Shown here piece by piece: positions 25,026 through 33,770 of a DNA stretch of 64,000 bases. Positions within the stretch are counted from its first letter, which is position 1, and every line of letters begins with the position of its first letter. The notes under the pieces are model-generated. The model was given only the letters and a program-made list of their open reading frames with translations. It did no database searches and was not told where the DNA came from. The stretch is from Eubacteriales bacterium (GTDB lineage Bacteria; Bacillota; Clostridia; Christensenellales; Aristaeellaceae): NCBI GenBank assembly GCA_028693055.1, contig JAQUWD010000010.1, forward strand, positions 22,907 through 86,906, in the 5' to 3' direction. A program made the position numbers and the translations under genes.

Positions 25026-25970
25026 ATGTCACAGAGCGTTGCGGCCGGGCGGCATAAAATGACCAAGCAGGAAAAACGCAATACACTGGTGGCTTATTCC
25101 TTTCTTGCGCCCAACTTCATTGGATTTATCATCTTCACGATGATTCCGGTTGTCTTTTCCATCGTGCTCTCATTCCTCAATTGGAGCGGCGGCTCAAACA
25201 TCACATGGGCTGGGCTGGATAATTTCGCGTATATCTTTAAGGATTTCAGCTTTAGTAAAAGCAATTTGGGCATTGCCCTAAAGAATACGGTATTTTACAC
25301 CGTGGCTACCGTTCCGCTCACAATTGCCTTCGCGCTGGGCCTTGCGCTGGTGCTGAATAAGGCCGTAAAGGGAGCTAATTTCTTTCGCTCCGTGTTTTTC
25401 TTTCCCTATGTTGCCTCCTTGGTGGCAATCTGTGTATGCTGGAATTTTCTGCTGATGAAAACCGGCCCGATCAATCAGATTTTAAATGCGTTTGGCGCGA
25501 ACATGACCAAAAGCTGGACTTCTAGCCGTGATCTTGCCATTTGGGCCATTATTATTGTCAGTGTCTGGCGCAATGCAGGCTATTACATGGTGATGTATTT
25601 AGCAGGCTTGCAGGGCGTGCCCGGCGAGCTTTACGAAGCCGCCACCATGGACGGAGCCAACGGCTGGCAAAAATTTTGGAAGATCACCATGCCCATGCTG
25701 ACTCCCACCACCTTCTTTGTTTCCATTATGATGATTATCAGCTGCTTCAAGATTTACGACGTGGTCGCCATCATGACCCAAGGCGGGCCGGGCCGCGCCA
25801 CGAAGATGCTGGTTACTTATATTTTTGAGCTAAGCTTCGGTGGCGAAATGATTTCCACCACCGCCCAATACGGCGTAGCCAGCGCTGTTTCCATGGTGCT
25901 GCTGGCCATCGTGCTGACGGTTACCTTCATTCAGTTCCGCGCCGAGAAAAAATGGGTGAACTATCTTTAA
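25026..25970 (+). CDS. Sugar ABC transporter permease, MalF-like
   Basis: First permease of the CUT1 importer (314 residues). A basic N-terminus (RHKMTKQEKRN) precedes six membrane segments; the first is about 24-52. The EAA loop is ELYEAATMDGANGWQKFWKITMPML near residues 201-225, and GGPGRATKMLVTYIFELSF follows near 258. AAGGAGG lies 8 bp before ATG. It is paired with the MalG-like gene 17 bp downstream. Confidence 0.93.
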   Translation: MSQSVAAGRHKMTKQEKRNTLVAYSFLAPNFIGFIIFTMIPVVFSIVLSFLNWSGGSNITWAGLDNFAYIFKDFSFSKSNLGIALKNTVFYTVATVPLTIAFALGLALVLNKAVKGANFFRSVFFFPYVASLVAICVCWNFLLMKTGPINQILNAFGANMTKSWTSSRDLAIWAIIIVSVWRNAGYYMVMYLAGLQGVPGELYEAATMDGANGWQKFWKITMPMLTPTTFFVSIMMIISCFKIYDVVAIMTQGGPGRATKMLVTYIFELSFGGEMISTTAQYGVASAVSMVLLAIVLTVTFIQFRAEKKWVNYL

Positions 25971-25987
25971 GAAAGGAGGAAACAATC

Positions 25988-26851
25988 ATGTCCACCATCG
26001 CATCGCCCAAAAGAGAAAGTCATGTAACTGCGGCAAAGGTTGTGCTGACCATTCTAAAATACGCCTTGCTGCTATTGTTTACCGCTATCGCGCTGGTTCC
26101 GTTCATTTGGATGCTTTCCTCCTCGCTGAAAACCAGCACGGACGTTTTTTCCATCCCGATGAAATGGATTCCTGACACATTCCATTGGGAAAACTACACC
26201 CAGATATGGCAAAAGGTGCCGCTGCTCACCTATTTTGAGAATACCACCTATGTAGCGATCATCGTTACAATCATGCAGATTCTCACTTCTTCGTTTGCCG
26301 CCTACGCCTTTGCCAAGATGCAGTTTAAAGGCCGCGATTTCCTTTTCATGTGCTATATCGGTACCATTGCGGTACCGTGGCAGGTGTATATGGTGCCGCA
26401 GTTCATCATGATGCGCTCCATCGGCCTGTACGACACCATCTGGTCGCTGGTAGTGCTGCAATCCTTCTCCGCCTTCGGTGTGTTTTTGATGCGTCAGTTC
26501 TATCTAGGCATTCCCGGCGAGCTGAGCGAGGCCGCCCGCATCGACGGTCTGAACGAATACGGCATATGGGCGCGGATTATTCTTCCGTTGGCAAAGCCTG
26601 CGATCGCCACGCTGGCAATCTTCACCTTCGTCAACACTTGGAACGATTACATGGGCCCCATGATCTACCTGACCAGCGACCTGAACAAAACCATTCAGGT
26701 GGGTCTGCGCCGCTTTATTCAAGCCTTCTCCGCTGACTATAATCTGATCATGGCCGCGTCGCTATGCTCCTTAATCCCGGTCAGCATCGTATTCCTCTGC
26801 CTGCAAAAATACTTTATCGAAGGCATTGCCACCACTGGCTTGAAAGGCTGA
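25988..26851 (+). CDS. Carbohydrate ABC transporter permease, MalG-like
   Basis: Second permease (287 residues). I chose ATG 25988, 8 bp after GGAGG; the open frame extends upstream into the previous gene without family sequence. Six membrane segments are seen. The EAA loop is LSEAARIDGLNEYGIWARIILPLAKP near residues 180-205, and the C-terminus reads KYFIEGIATTGLKG, the usual ending. No ATPase gene is in the operon, so a shared MsmX-type ATPase is likely. Six bases separate it from the lyase gene. Confidence 0.93.
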   Translation: MSTIASPKRESHVTAAKVVLTILKYALLLLFTAIALVPFIWMLSSSLKTSTDVFSIPMKWIPDTFHWENYTQIWQKVPLLTYFENTTYVAIIVTIMQILTSSFAAYAFAKMQFKGRDFLFMCYIGTIAVPWQVYMVPQFIMMRSIGLYDTIWSLVVLQSFSAFGVFLMRQFYLGIPGELSEAARIDGLNEYGIWARIILPLAKPAIATLAIFTFVNTWNDYMGPMIYLTSDLNKTIQVGLRRFIQAFSADYNLIMAASLCSLIPVSIVFLCLQKYFIEGIATTGLKG

Positions 26852-26856
26852 TCATC

Positions 26857-28671
26857 ATGTTTGCACAGTATCTGGAGGCCCACGATTTGGGGGCGGCGCT
26901 CCTTGCGAAAGAGGCTCGCCGCCCCTTTCCTCTGTCCGCAGAGCGGAAACGTTGGAACGAGCTGCCCGAGGCGGTTCGTAAAGAGCTGCTCTTATGGGGA
27001 GACGAAGCCAAAAACGGCTATCCCATGGTGACAGCCTGCCAATTCTTAGCCTTTACCCGCACCGGGGATCGGCAAATCTTTGAAGAACCCTATTTTAAGC
27101 GCAGAAGGCTGCTGATGGGCGCGGTGCTGGCTGAGTGCGTAGCCGGAGACGGAAGCTATCTGGACGCGGTGATCGACGGTCTTTGGTGCATCTGTGAAGA
27201 AACCAGCTGGGTACTCAGCGCCCACAACGGCAGCAGTCATCCCGGCGCGCGCCCGGCCAAGGAGCATCCGCTGCCGGAAAAGCAGAACCCCTACATTGAT
27301 CTGTTCGCGGCTCAGACCAGCGCTACCCTTAGCTATGCCCTGTACTTTTTGGATCGTCAGCTCAATGCCGTCACGCCCTTGATTGCTCGCCGGGTACGGC
27401 AAGAAATTGAACAGCTCATTCTAATTCCCTTCATGATCCGGGATGATTTCTGGTGGATGGGAATGATCCGCAAGGACGTGAATAACTGGACCCCGTGGAT
27501 CTTATCCAACGTAATCGATACCCTGCTTTTGCTCGTCGATGATCCTGTGCAGCTGACCGACGGGCTAAAACGCGCCCTTCGCATGCTGGACGCTTATTTA
27601 GCCGTGATGCCTGCCGACGGCGGCTGCGACGAGGGCTGCAGCTACTGGAACATGGCGGGCGCTTCGCTGCTGGATTGTCTGGAAAGTATTTATCTAGCCA
27701 CCGGTGGAAAGGTTTCCTTTTATGACGAGCCTCTGATACAAGCTATTGGCGCTTTCCCCGCCAAGGCATATATTGGCAACGGTTATTATTGGAACTTCGC
27801 GGATTGCGACGCTAGACCCATGATGGACGGGCAGCGTCTCTATTGCTACGGTCAGCGCACCCACAACCCTGCCCTCACCGCATTGGGCGCTTATACCGCC
27901 GCACAGTGCTCCACCGTTCGGCCCATAGACACGCCTCAAATGAATCGAGTTTTGTTTCGCCTGTTCCAAATGCCGCCGCAGCCCCAGACAAAGCCTGTCA
28001 TTCCCGCCCATGCTTCCCTACCGGCGCTGCAAGTTTTCAGCTGGAATCAAAATGGGCTTTACATTGCGGTCAAGGGCGGTCATAATGGGGAAAGCCATAA
28101 TCACAACGACGTGGGCAGCTTTTTGGTTTATGCGGACGGACAACCGGAAATTGTCGACGCGGGGAATATGGTCTATACTGCAAAAACCTTCAGCGATCAA
28201 CGGTATACGCTTTGGAACACCCGTACCCGTAATCACAATCTACCGTTGATCAACGGGATCGAGCAGCAGGCTGGCGCAGAGCATCGGGCGAAAGACGTAC
28301 AAGCGCAGGAGCATTGCCTATCCATGGAGCTTTGCGACGCTTACCCAGCGGAAGCGGGGTTAACTAGCTTTCAAAGGCGGTTTGTCATAGAGGATGGGCG
28401 CATCACCCTTTCTGATTGCATCAGCCTTACGGAGCCAAAGCCTATCACATGGGTTTGGATGCTTCGCTCCAAGCCTGAATGCCATCAAAACGAGTGGTTT
28501 TTTGGCAAGCTCAAGCTGACCGTCAGCCCAAGCCTTAGCGCGGAGCTTGAAGAAATCCCCGTTGAGGACGCAAGGATGAGCCAGAACTTCCCGGGCAGTC
28601 TGTGGCGATTGAGCTTTACGGCCCCCGCCGCCCTATCGCAGAAACAAAACTATATGATCACAAGGAGCTGA
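26857..28671 (+). CDS. Heparinase II/III family protein (polysaccharide lyase-like)
   Basis: Probable lyase for a uronate-containing oligosaccharide (604 residues). Residues 1-350 form an alpha/alpha-toroid rich in Trp and Tyr (WWMGMIRKDVNNWTPW near 205; NMAGASLLDCLESIY near 265). The C-terminal half carries the heparinase II/III beta domain signature SHNHNDVGSF near residues 413-422 and NTRTRNHNLPLING near 455. There is no signal peptide, so it should act in the cytoplasm on imported sugars; known relatives are usually exported. ATG 26857 lies 6 bp after the permease gene. Substrate (heparin-like, alginate-like or xanthan-like) is not decidable here. It ends 6 bp before the DUF2264 gene. Confidence 0.83.
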   Translation: MFAQYLEAHDLGAALLAKEARRPFPLSAERKRWNELPEAVRKELLLWGDEAKNGYPMVTACQFLAFTRTGDRQIFEEPYFKRRRLLMGAVLAECVAGDGSYLDAVIDGLWCICEETSWVLSAHNGSSHPGARPAKEHPLPEKQNPYIDLFAAQTSATLSYALYFLDRQLNAVTPLIARRVRQEIEQLILIPFMIRDDFWWMGMIRKDVNNWTPWILSNVIDTLLLLVDDPVQLTDGLKRALRMLDAYLAVMPADGGCDEGCSYWNMAGASLLDCLESIYLATGGKVSFYDEPLIQAIGAFPAKAYIGNGYYWNFADCDARPMMDGQRLYCYGQRTHNPALTALGAYTAAQCSTVRPIDTPQMNRVLFRLFQMPPQPQTKPVIPAHASLPALQVFSWNQNGLYIAVKGGHNGESHNHNDVGSFLVYADGQPEIVDAGNMVYTAKTFSDQRYTLWNTRTRNHNLPLINGIEQQAGAEHRAKDVQAQEHCLSMELCDAYPAEAGLTSFQRRFVIEDGRITLSDCISLTEPKPITWVWMLRSKPECHQNEWFFGKLKLTVSPSLSAELEEIPVEDARMSQNFPGSLWRLSFTAPAALSQKQNYMITRS

Positions 28672-28676
28672 TCCAA

Positions 28677-30467
28677 ATGGGAAATCCAGTTTGCAGCAAT
28701 CCATTGTTAAGCCGTGCCGATGTGGAGCGCGCCGCCGTACAACTGATAGAGCCTTTGCTACCGTTGATGAGCGAAGGCTGCGCCCGTATTCATTTGGGAG
28801 ATACCGGCGCTGTCTACAGCGATGAAATCGCTGAAATGGAAGCCTTTGCCCGTCCTCTATGGGCGATTGTGCCCATGCTGAAAGGACGCTGTGCGGGCGT
28901 TAAGCCCCTGTGGGAAAAATGGCGGCAGGGCATCATTCATGGCGTTGACCCCATGCACCCCGAATATTGGGGCGAAGTGGTGGATTACGATCAACGACTA
29001 GTGGAAATGGCTGTTTTCGGCATGGGCATGGCTCTGACCCCCGACGAATTCTTTTTTGATCTGCCCAAGGAAGCGCAGCAAAATCTATACCGCTGGCTCA
29101 ATCAGATTAACAACCATGATATGCCTAAGAACAATTGGACGTTCTTTCGGGTGTTGGTCAACATCGGCTTTCTGGTATGCGGTCTGCCTTATCCCAAGGA
29201 GCGCTTGAAAAAAGACCTTGCCATGATTGAGGAGCATTACGAGGGCGACGGCTGGTACTTCGACTACCCCAACCAACGGGAATACTATACGATGTGGGCG
29301 TTCCATTACTATGGACTGGTGTACGCCGCCGTGATGAAGGAGCGGGACGCGAAGCTGTCCGCCGAATACATCCATCGAGCGAAACAGATGGCGACGGATT
29401 TTGCCTGTTGGTTTGACCGCAGCGGTGAAGCGCTCCCCTATGGCCGCAGCCTTTGCTACCGTTTTGCCGAAGGCGCGTTTTTCGCCGCCCAAGCGTTAGC
29501 CGAGGCGGAAACGGAAGCCGTGGATTACGGCGTGATGAAGCATTTGCTGCTGGGCAATATGCGCAAATGGTTTTCCAAGCCCATTTTTACCCGAGACGGA
29601 GTGCTCACCATCGGCTACGGCTATCCGAACCTGCTGATGGCCGAGGGCTATAACGCTCCCGGCTCTCCCTATTGGTCTATGAAGGCTTTTGCCTGTCTGG
29701 CATTACCTCAGGAGCATCCCTTCTGGCAGTCGGAGGAAAAAGCAGCTGTTACACCGGAAAAGAGCCTACAGCCCCATGCACGTTTGCTGCTGACCCGCAG
29801 TGCGGACGGCAGCCATGTTATGGCCTACGAAGCGGGAAACCATGCCCACGAGCACGCCCATGACGAAGCCAAGTACGAAAAGTTTGTTTATTCCTCCGTT
29901 TTTGGCTTTAGCGTTTGCAAAGCCCAGAAGCTGTTAAAGGATGGCGCTTTTGATAACATGCTAGCCTTAAGCGAGGACGGAGACACCTATCATCCCCGTT
30001 ATGGATGCCTTCACTATGAGCTGACCGAAAAAAGCGTTGTTTCCACTTGGAAGCCCTTTGCCGGTGTGACGGTCACCTCCGAGATCATCCCTATGGGAGA
30101 ATGGCATGTACGGGTGCATCACATTCACAGCGACCGTGAGCTGTTCGCCGCTGAGGGCGGCTATGCGATCGCCCGCTTCGGGGCGGGAGAAGCCTTACAG
30201 AAAGCCGATGCAAAAAGCGCGGCGGTCATTGCGCCTTGGGGCGTTAGCGGTGTGCTGAATCTGAAGGGCTACAGCGAGGGCACGATTGTCATGCCCGAGC
30301 CCAACACCAACCTGATGGTTCCCCGCACGCTACTGCCCACGTTGACCGCCAAGCTGCCGGCAGGCGACAGCCTGTTGATTTCAGCGGTCTACGGAACAGC
30401 CACCGGCAGTGCGGAGCTATGGAAAAATCCCCCGAAGGAGGTTACAAACAATGCAAACTTGGGCTGA
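28677..30467 (+). CDS. DUF2264 domain protein, probable glycan-active enzyme
   Basis: A 596-residue protein I recognise as DUF2264. The N-terminal 350 residues are an alpha/alpha-barrel with the family pattern NPLLSRADVERAA, HPEYWGEV near 99, NNWTFFRVLVN near 150 and FDYPNQREYYTMWAFHYYG near 190. The remaining part is beta-rich with HAHEHAHDEAKYEKFVYSS near 385, reminiscent of the C-terminal domain of heparinase-like lyases. It has no signal peptide. Its place between a heparinase-like lyase and a GH88 hydrolase suggests a role in cleaving the same substrate; this is inference. ATG 28677 has AGGAG 9 bp upstream. It overlaps the GH88 gene by 17 bp. Confidence 0.8.
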   Translation: MGNPVCSNPLLSRADVERAAVQLIEPLLPLMSEGCARIHLGDTGAVYSDEIAEMEAFARPLWAIVPMLKGRCAGVKPLWEKWRQGIIHGVDPMHPEYWGEVVDYDQRLVEMAVFGMGMALTPDEFFFDLPKEAQQNLYRWLNQINNHDMPKNNWTFFRVLVNIGFLVCGLPYPKERLKKDLAMIEEHYEGDGWYFDYPNQREYYTMWAFHYYGLVYAAVMKERDAKLSAEYIHRAKQMATDFACWFDRSGEALPYGRSLCYRFAEGAFFAAQALAEAETEAVDYGVMKHLLLGNMRKWFSKPIFTRDGVLTIGYGYPNLLMAEGYNAPGSPYWSMKAFACLALPQEHPFWQSEEKAAVTPEKSLQPHARLLLTRSADGSHVMAYEAGNHAHEHAHDEAKYEKFVYSSVFGFSVCKAQKLLKDGAFDNMLALSEDGDTYHPRYGCLHYELTEKSVVSTWKPFAGVTVTSEIIPMGEWHVRVHHIHSDRELFAAEGGYAIARFGAGEALQKADAKSAAVIAPWGVSGVLNLKGYSEGTIVMPEPNTNLMVPRTLLPTLTAKLPAGDSLLISAVYGTATGSAELWKNPPKEVTNNANLG

Positions 30468-31581
30468 TGAGGTATTTGCGAAAATTGTAAAAAAATATGA
30501 AAAAAGCGCGGCATTAGCCGCCGAGCAGAAGGTCATTCCCTATTTTGGGGAAAGCGGACGCTGGGTATCTTCCCCTTATGACGGCAACAGCTGGTGGACC
30601 AACGGCTTTTGGTCGGGACTGATGTGGCAGCTATACGTTCCCACCCAAAAGGAAATCTTCAAAGCAGAGGCGCTTCGGGTGGAAAAGCTTTTACAGGCTG
30701 AATTGATGGCCTTTGACAAGCTCCACCATGACGTTGGCTTCATGTATTTGCCGTCCTCCGGCGTGCATTTCAAACTGACAGACGATGAAACAGCCAAACG
30801 GGATTTGCTCCATGCCGCCACTTTGCTGGCCGGACGTTTTAATCCCGTAGGCTATATCAGCGCGTGGAACCAAAACCGCCCCGGTTGGGCTATCGTCGAT
30901 TGCATGATGAATCTGACGCTGCTCTATCAAGCCAGCGAGCTAACGGGCGACCCCCGTTTTGCCAATGTGGCCCGCATCCACGCAGACACCAGCATTCGGG
31001 AGTTTGTCCGGGGGGACGGCAGCTGTAACCATATCGTCATCTTTGATCCGCTGACGGGCAAGGCTTTGGAAAAGCCGGGCGGGCAGGGCTACGAAGCCGG
31101 CTCTAGCTGGAGCCGCGGACAAGCGTGGGGGCTGTATGGTTTCACGCTAAGCTATCTGCATACCAAAGAGCAGCGTTATTTAGAAACCGCTTGCCGAATC
31201 GCGGATTACTTTATCGCTAACATTCGTCCGGATGGGCTGACCGATTGTGATTTCCGCCAGCCAAAGGAGGAGGAACGCATCGACAATATTGCCGGAGCCT
31301 GCGCTGCCTGCGGCTTGCTGGAGCTGGCAAAGCAGGTGGACGCTGAAAAAGCTCAAAGCTATCAAGAGGCGGCGCTTCGCATGCTACAGGCGCTGGACAC
31401 GCTTTGCGCTGACTGGACGGACGACTGTCCCGGAATTTTACAGAAATGCACCGCCTCGTACCATAATGACGGCGCGGGACGACATGTGAATATCATTTAC
31501 GGCGATTATTACTTTGTGGAAGCCCTCTGCAAGCTGAGGGGAACAGACGTCGGGCCGTGGATGCCTATAAAAGGGGAATGA
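30451..31581 (+). CDS. GH88 unsaturated glucuronyl hydrolase
   Basis: Hydrolyses the unsaturated uronic acid at the non-reducing end of lyase-made oligosaccharides. It is a 376-residue alpha/alpha-barrel. Asp 94 (HHDVGFMYLPS) and Asp 150 (GWAIVDCMMN) correspond to the two catalytic-site Asp residues of the Bacillus enzyme (88 and 149). Other marks are DGNSWWTNGFWSG near 44, AWNQNRPGWAIVD near 138 and SSWSRGQAWGLYGF near 220. No signal peptide. ATG 30451 sits 8 bp after AAGGAGG, inside the end of the DUF2264 gene. The pairing of lyase and GH88 in one operon is a standard uronate-glycan strategy and supports both calls. Confidence 0.92.
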   Translation: MQTWADEVFAKIVKKYEKSAALAAEQKVIPYFGESGRWVSSPYDGNSWWTNGFWSGLMWQLYVPTQKEIFKAEALRVEKLLQAELMAFDKLHHDVGFMYLPSSGVHFKLTDDETAKRDLLHAATLLAGRFNPVGYISAWNQNRPGWAIVDCMMNLTLLYQASELTGDPRFANVARIHADTSIREFVRGDGSCNHIVIFDPLTGKALEKPGGQGYEAGSSWSRGQAWGLYGFTLSYLHTKEQRYLETACRIADYFIANIRPDGLTDCDFRQPKEEERIDNIAGACAACGLLELAKQVDAEKAQSYQEAALRMLQALDTLCADWTDDCPGILQKCTASYHNDGAGRHVNIIYGDYYFVEALCKLRGTDVGPWMPIKGE

Positions 31582-31587
31582 AAAGCC

Positions 31588-32370
31588 ATGAGCAAGCTAC
31601 AAATTATACGTGGGCAGGAGATTCTGGCGCAGAACAGCGGTGCGGGAGAAGTACAGCTTCTATTTACCGGCTCCTATCAGCCGGGCGACCGAATCGTCTT
31701 TGAAGCGAAGCAGGAGCATTGCGTTGTGCAGGTAGACCAGTCGCTCACTCCCGCAAGGGTGTTTCTGCCTGACCGCCGCATGGAGTATCGCCTGCCTCTT
31801 TCCGGGGATAATCTCGCCGTTTACCCGCCCCATGCCTTTGCGGGAGAAAAGCATTTACTCTCCTTGAAGCCGGACAACGGAAACGAATACCGCAATCTAG
31901 CGCTCAACCCTGCCGATCAACGGGGAGAGGTAACTGCCTACCCCCATGCTACCGCCAATGTGGAGACCCGCGATGAGAGCGTCTTTTGCGCCCGAAATGT
32001 CATTGATGGGCTGCATATTGCGAACGGTCATGGAGAATGGCCCTATCAAAGCTGGGGAATCGGTGCGCGTACCGACGCTGAAATAACGCTTAATTTTGGC
32101 CGCGAGGTAGAAATTGACGCTATGGCGCTATACCTGAGAGCCGATTTCCCCCACGACGCTTATTGGATCGAGGGAACGGCGGAGCTTTCCGACGGCTTTA
32201 CCACAACCTTTCCCCTGCAGCAGTTGAACGGCGCTCAGCAAATCCAGCTGGGGAAGCATCGCGTACAATGGATTAAGCTTCATCATATGATCAAATGTGA
32301 TATGCCGTCTGCTTTCCCCGCCTTAAGGCAATGGGAGGTTTACGGCACAGACGTTTATCCCAATACGTAA
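31588..32370 (+). CDS. Galactose-binding-like (discoidin fold) protein, function unknown
   Basis: A 260-residue cytoplasmic protein. Residues about 100-255 look like a galactose-binding/F5-8 type C domain: NLALNPADQRGEVTAYPHA, the FCARNVIDG segment, an EWPYQSWGIG strand, EITLNFGREVEIDAMALYLRAD and the terminal LRQWEVYGTDVY. The N-terminal 95 residues form another beta-rich part. I see no catalytic motif. Its operon place (after GH88, before the DMT transporter) suggests binding or presentation of the degraded glycan. It starts 6 bp after the GH88 stop. Confidence 0.65.
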   Translation: MSKLQIIRGQEILAQNSGAGEVQLLFTGSYQPGDRIVFEAKQEHCVVQVDQSLTPARVFLPDRRMEYRLPLSGDNLAVYPPHAFAGEKHLLSLKPDNGNEYRNLALNPADQRGEVTAYPHATANVETRDESVFCARNVIDGLHIANGHGEWPYQSWGIGARTDAEITLNFGREVEIDAMALYLRADFPHDAYWIEGTAELSDGFTTTFPLQQLNGAQQIQLGKHRVQWIKLHHMIKCDMPSAFPALRQWEVYGTDVYPNT

Positions 32371-32388
32371 AGAGGAGCCTGCAACCCA

Positions 32389-33309
32389 ATGAAAGTCAGC
32401 CAAGCGCTTCGGGGCGTTGTTTTTGCTCTGCTTGCGGGTATTTGCTGGGGATTATCTGGAACCATGAGCCAATATCTATTTACTGCAAAGGGCGTCAGCT
32501 CCGGCTGGCTTACCGTATGGCGCATGCTGTTAAGCGGCGCTATCTTGCTGACCGTGACCGCTATACGCAAGCCAGCCGCCTTAAAACAGGTATGGACAGT
32601 AAAGGCTGACACAATCCAGCTGCTATTGTTTGCGGTATTGGGACTTATGGCTGTGCAGTTTTCTTATCTGCAAGCCATTCGTTACTCCAACGCAGGTACG
32701 GCGACCGCCATGCAATACTCCGGGGAGGCGCTCATTCTCCTTTATGCCTGCATCACTGAACGGCGCTTTCCCAAGGCCCTAGAGATACTGGCGCTGGTGT
32801 TAGCGCTGGGCGGCATCTATCTGCTGGCTACTCATGGCGATCCCAGCAACATGGCGCTCAGTGAGCAGGGGCTTCTCTGGGGCGTTATCGCTGCAATTTC
32901 GCTGATGCTTTATACGCTGCTTCCCGCAAGACTGATCCGCAAGTACGATAGCGCCTCCATTACCGGCTACGGCCTGCTGCTTGGCGGGCTTGCGCTTTCC
33001 CTATTCGTTCGCCCATGGGAAGAAACGGTAACGCTGGACGGCATGCTGCTGCTGGTGATGACGGGCATTATCCTGATTGGCACGGTGCTCAGCTTTACCA
33101 TCTACTTGCAAAGCGTAGTAGATATAGGCGGGGTAAAAACCGGCTTGTTAGCCTCGGTAGAAACGATATCCGCCCCCTTCTTTGCCGTAGTGTGGCTTCA
33201 TACCTCCTTTCAGCCAGTCGACTATCTAGGCTTTGGCTGTATCCTTCTGATGGTGGTGCTACTGGCTGTACCCGCGCTGAAAAAGGAGCTGTCCTCGATC
33301 CCATTCTAA
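32389..33309 (+). CDS. EamA/DMT-family transporter
   Basis: Ten-helix drug/metabolite-type transporter (306 residues) with two EamA repeats: the first begins GVVFALLAGICWGLSGTMSQ near 8, the second GVIAAISLMLYTLLPARLIRKY near 164. Membrane segments fill nearly the whole chain; a short basic tail ends it. Members move small metabolites, and the operon suggests a sugar acid or its breakdown product, which is inference. AGAGGAG lies about 11 bp before ATG, and a strong terminator follows at once, so it ends the operon. Confidence 0.9.
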   Translation: MKVSQALRGVVFALLAGICWGLSGTMSQYLFTAKGVSSGWLTVWRMLLSGAILLTVTAIRKPAALKQVWTVKADTIQLLLFAVLGLMAVQFSYLQAIRYSNAGTATAMQYSGEALILLYACITERRFPKALEILALVLALGGIYLLATHGDPSNMALSEQGLLWGVIAAISLMLYTLLPARLIRKYDSASITGYGLLLGGLALSLFVRPWEETVTLDGMLLLVMTGIILIGTVLSFTIYLQSVVDIGGVKTGLLASVETISAPFFAVVWLHTSFQPVDYLGFGCILLMVVLLAVPALKKELSSIPF

Positions 33310-33323
33310 CCCTTTCATCCCTT

Positions 33324-33349
33324 CCCCGCTCTGATTGAGCGGGGTTTTT
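33324..33349 (+). terminator. Terminator of the LacI-controlled operon
   Basis: CCCCGCTC and GAGCGGGG form an 8-bp perfect stem with a TGATT loop, followed by TTTTTC. It lies 15 bp after the DMT transporter stop. Confidence 0.93.
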
Positions 33350-33377
33350 CATTGCGCTTTTACAAATTGACAAAATA

Positions 33378-33386
33378 TGCTATAAT
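33378..33386 (+). promoter_or_regulatory. Extended -10 promoter of the sugar-sensing locus
   Basis: TGCTATAAT (TATAAT at 33381-33386) is an extended -10 element. The TTGACA just upstream (33367-33372) is only 8 bp away and cannot serve as its -35. A start near 33393 would give a leader of about 70 bp before the first reading frame. Confidence 0.55.
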
Positions 33387-33461
33387 GTCGCTACCAATGT
33401 TGAACACGAGATTGTTCCCCATAAAATAGGGACGACAAGGCCGTAGAAAGGTTGTAGAACT

Positions 33462-33770
33462 GTGGAAAATAAACCAAATAAGCAGGGAAAAGTGAATCCG
33501 GGCATGCATTCAACATTTCTGACGGTGATTGGCGCCTAATTTCTATATATCGCCTATCAGCTAGCCACAGAGGGGAGCAACGGCTCCGGAGGCATGTCCG
33601 CGCCCGTCGCCATTCTATTTACCGTGTTCTTCGCCTTAGCCGGGTTAGGCGTTTTGTTTTACGCCGCGCGCCTCTGGCGGCGGAGTAAGCAAGAAAGCCC
33701 GCAGGACGCTTCCGAAAGCGACGATTCCGCATCAAATTCTGAACAGAACGACTCAACGCCATTCAAATGA
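33462..33770 (+). pseudogene. Small membrane protein ORF interrupted by an in-frame TAA
   Basis: GTG 33462, 10 bp after AAAGG, opens a frame of 102 codons that runs to TGA 33768. Codon 26 is TAA (33537-33539), between GTVIGA-like residues and FLYIAYQLA. Past the stop the frame continues with a hydrophobic helix (VAILFTVFFALAGLGVLFYAARLW) and an acidic Ser/Glu/Asp-rich tail, exactly the layout of a small two-helix membrane protein. Its TGA makes an ATGA overlap with the next gene, which supports that the whole frame was real. The TAA may replace TAT/TAC; a base-call error is also possible. An ATG at 33587 after GGAGG could restart a shorter protein. Family unknown. Confidence 0.65.

Noticed and set aside
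33367..33386. TTGACA and TATAAT as a normal promoter pair
   Set aside because: The spacer is only 8 bp. The TGCTATAAT extended -10 explains the promoter better.
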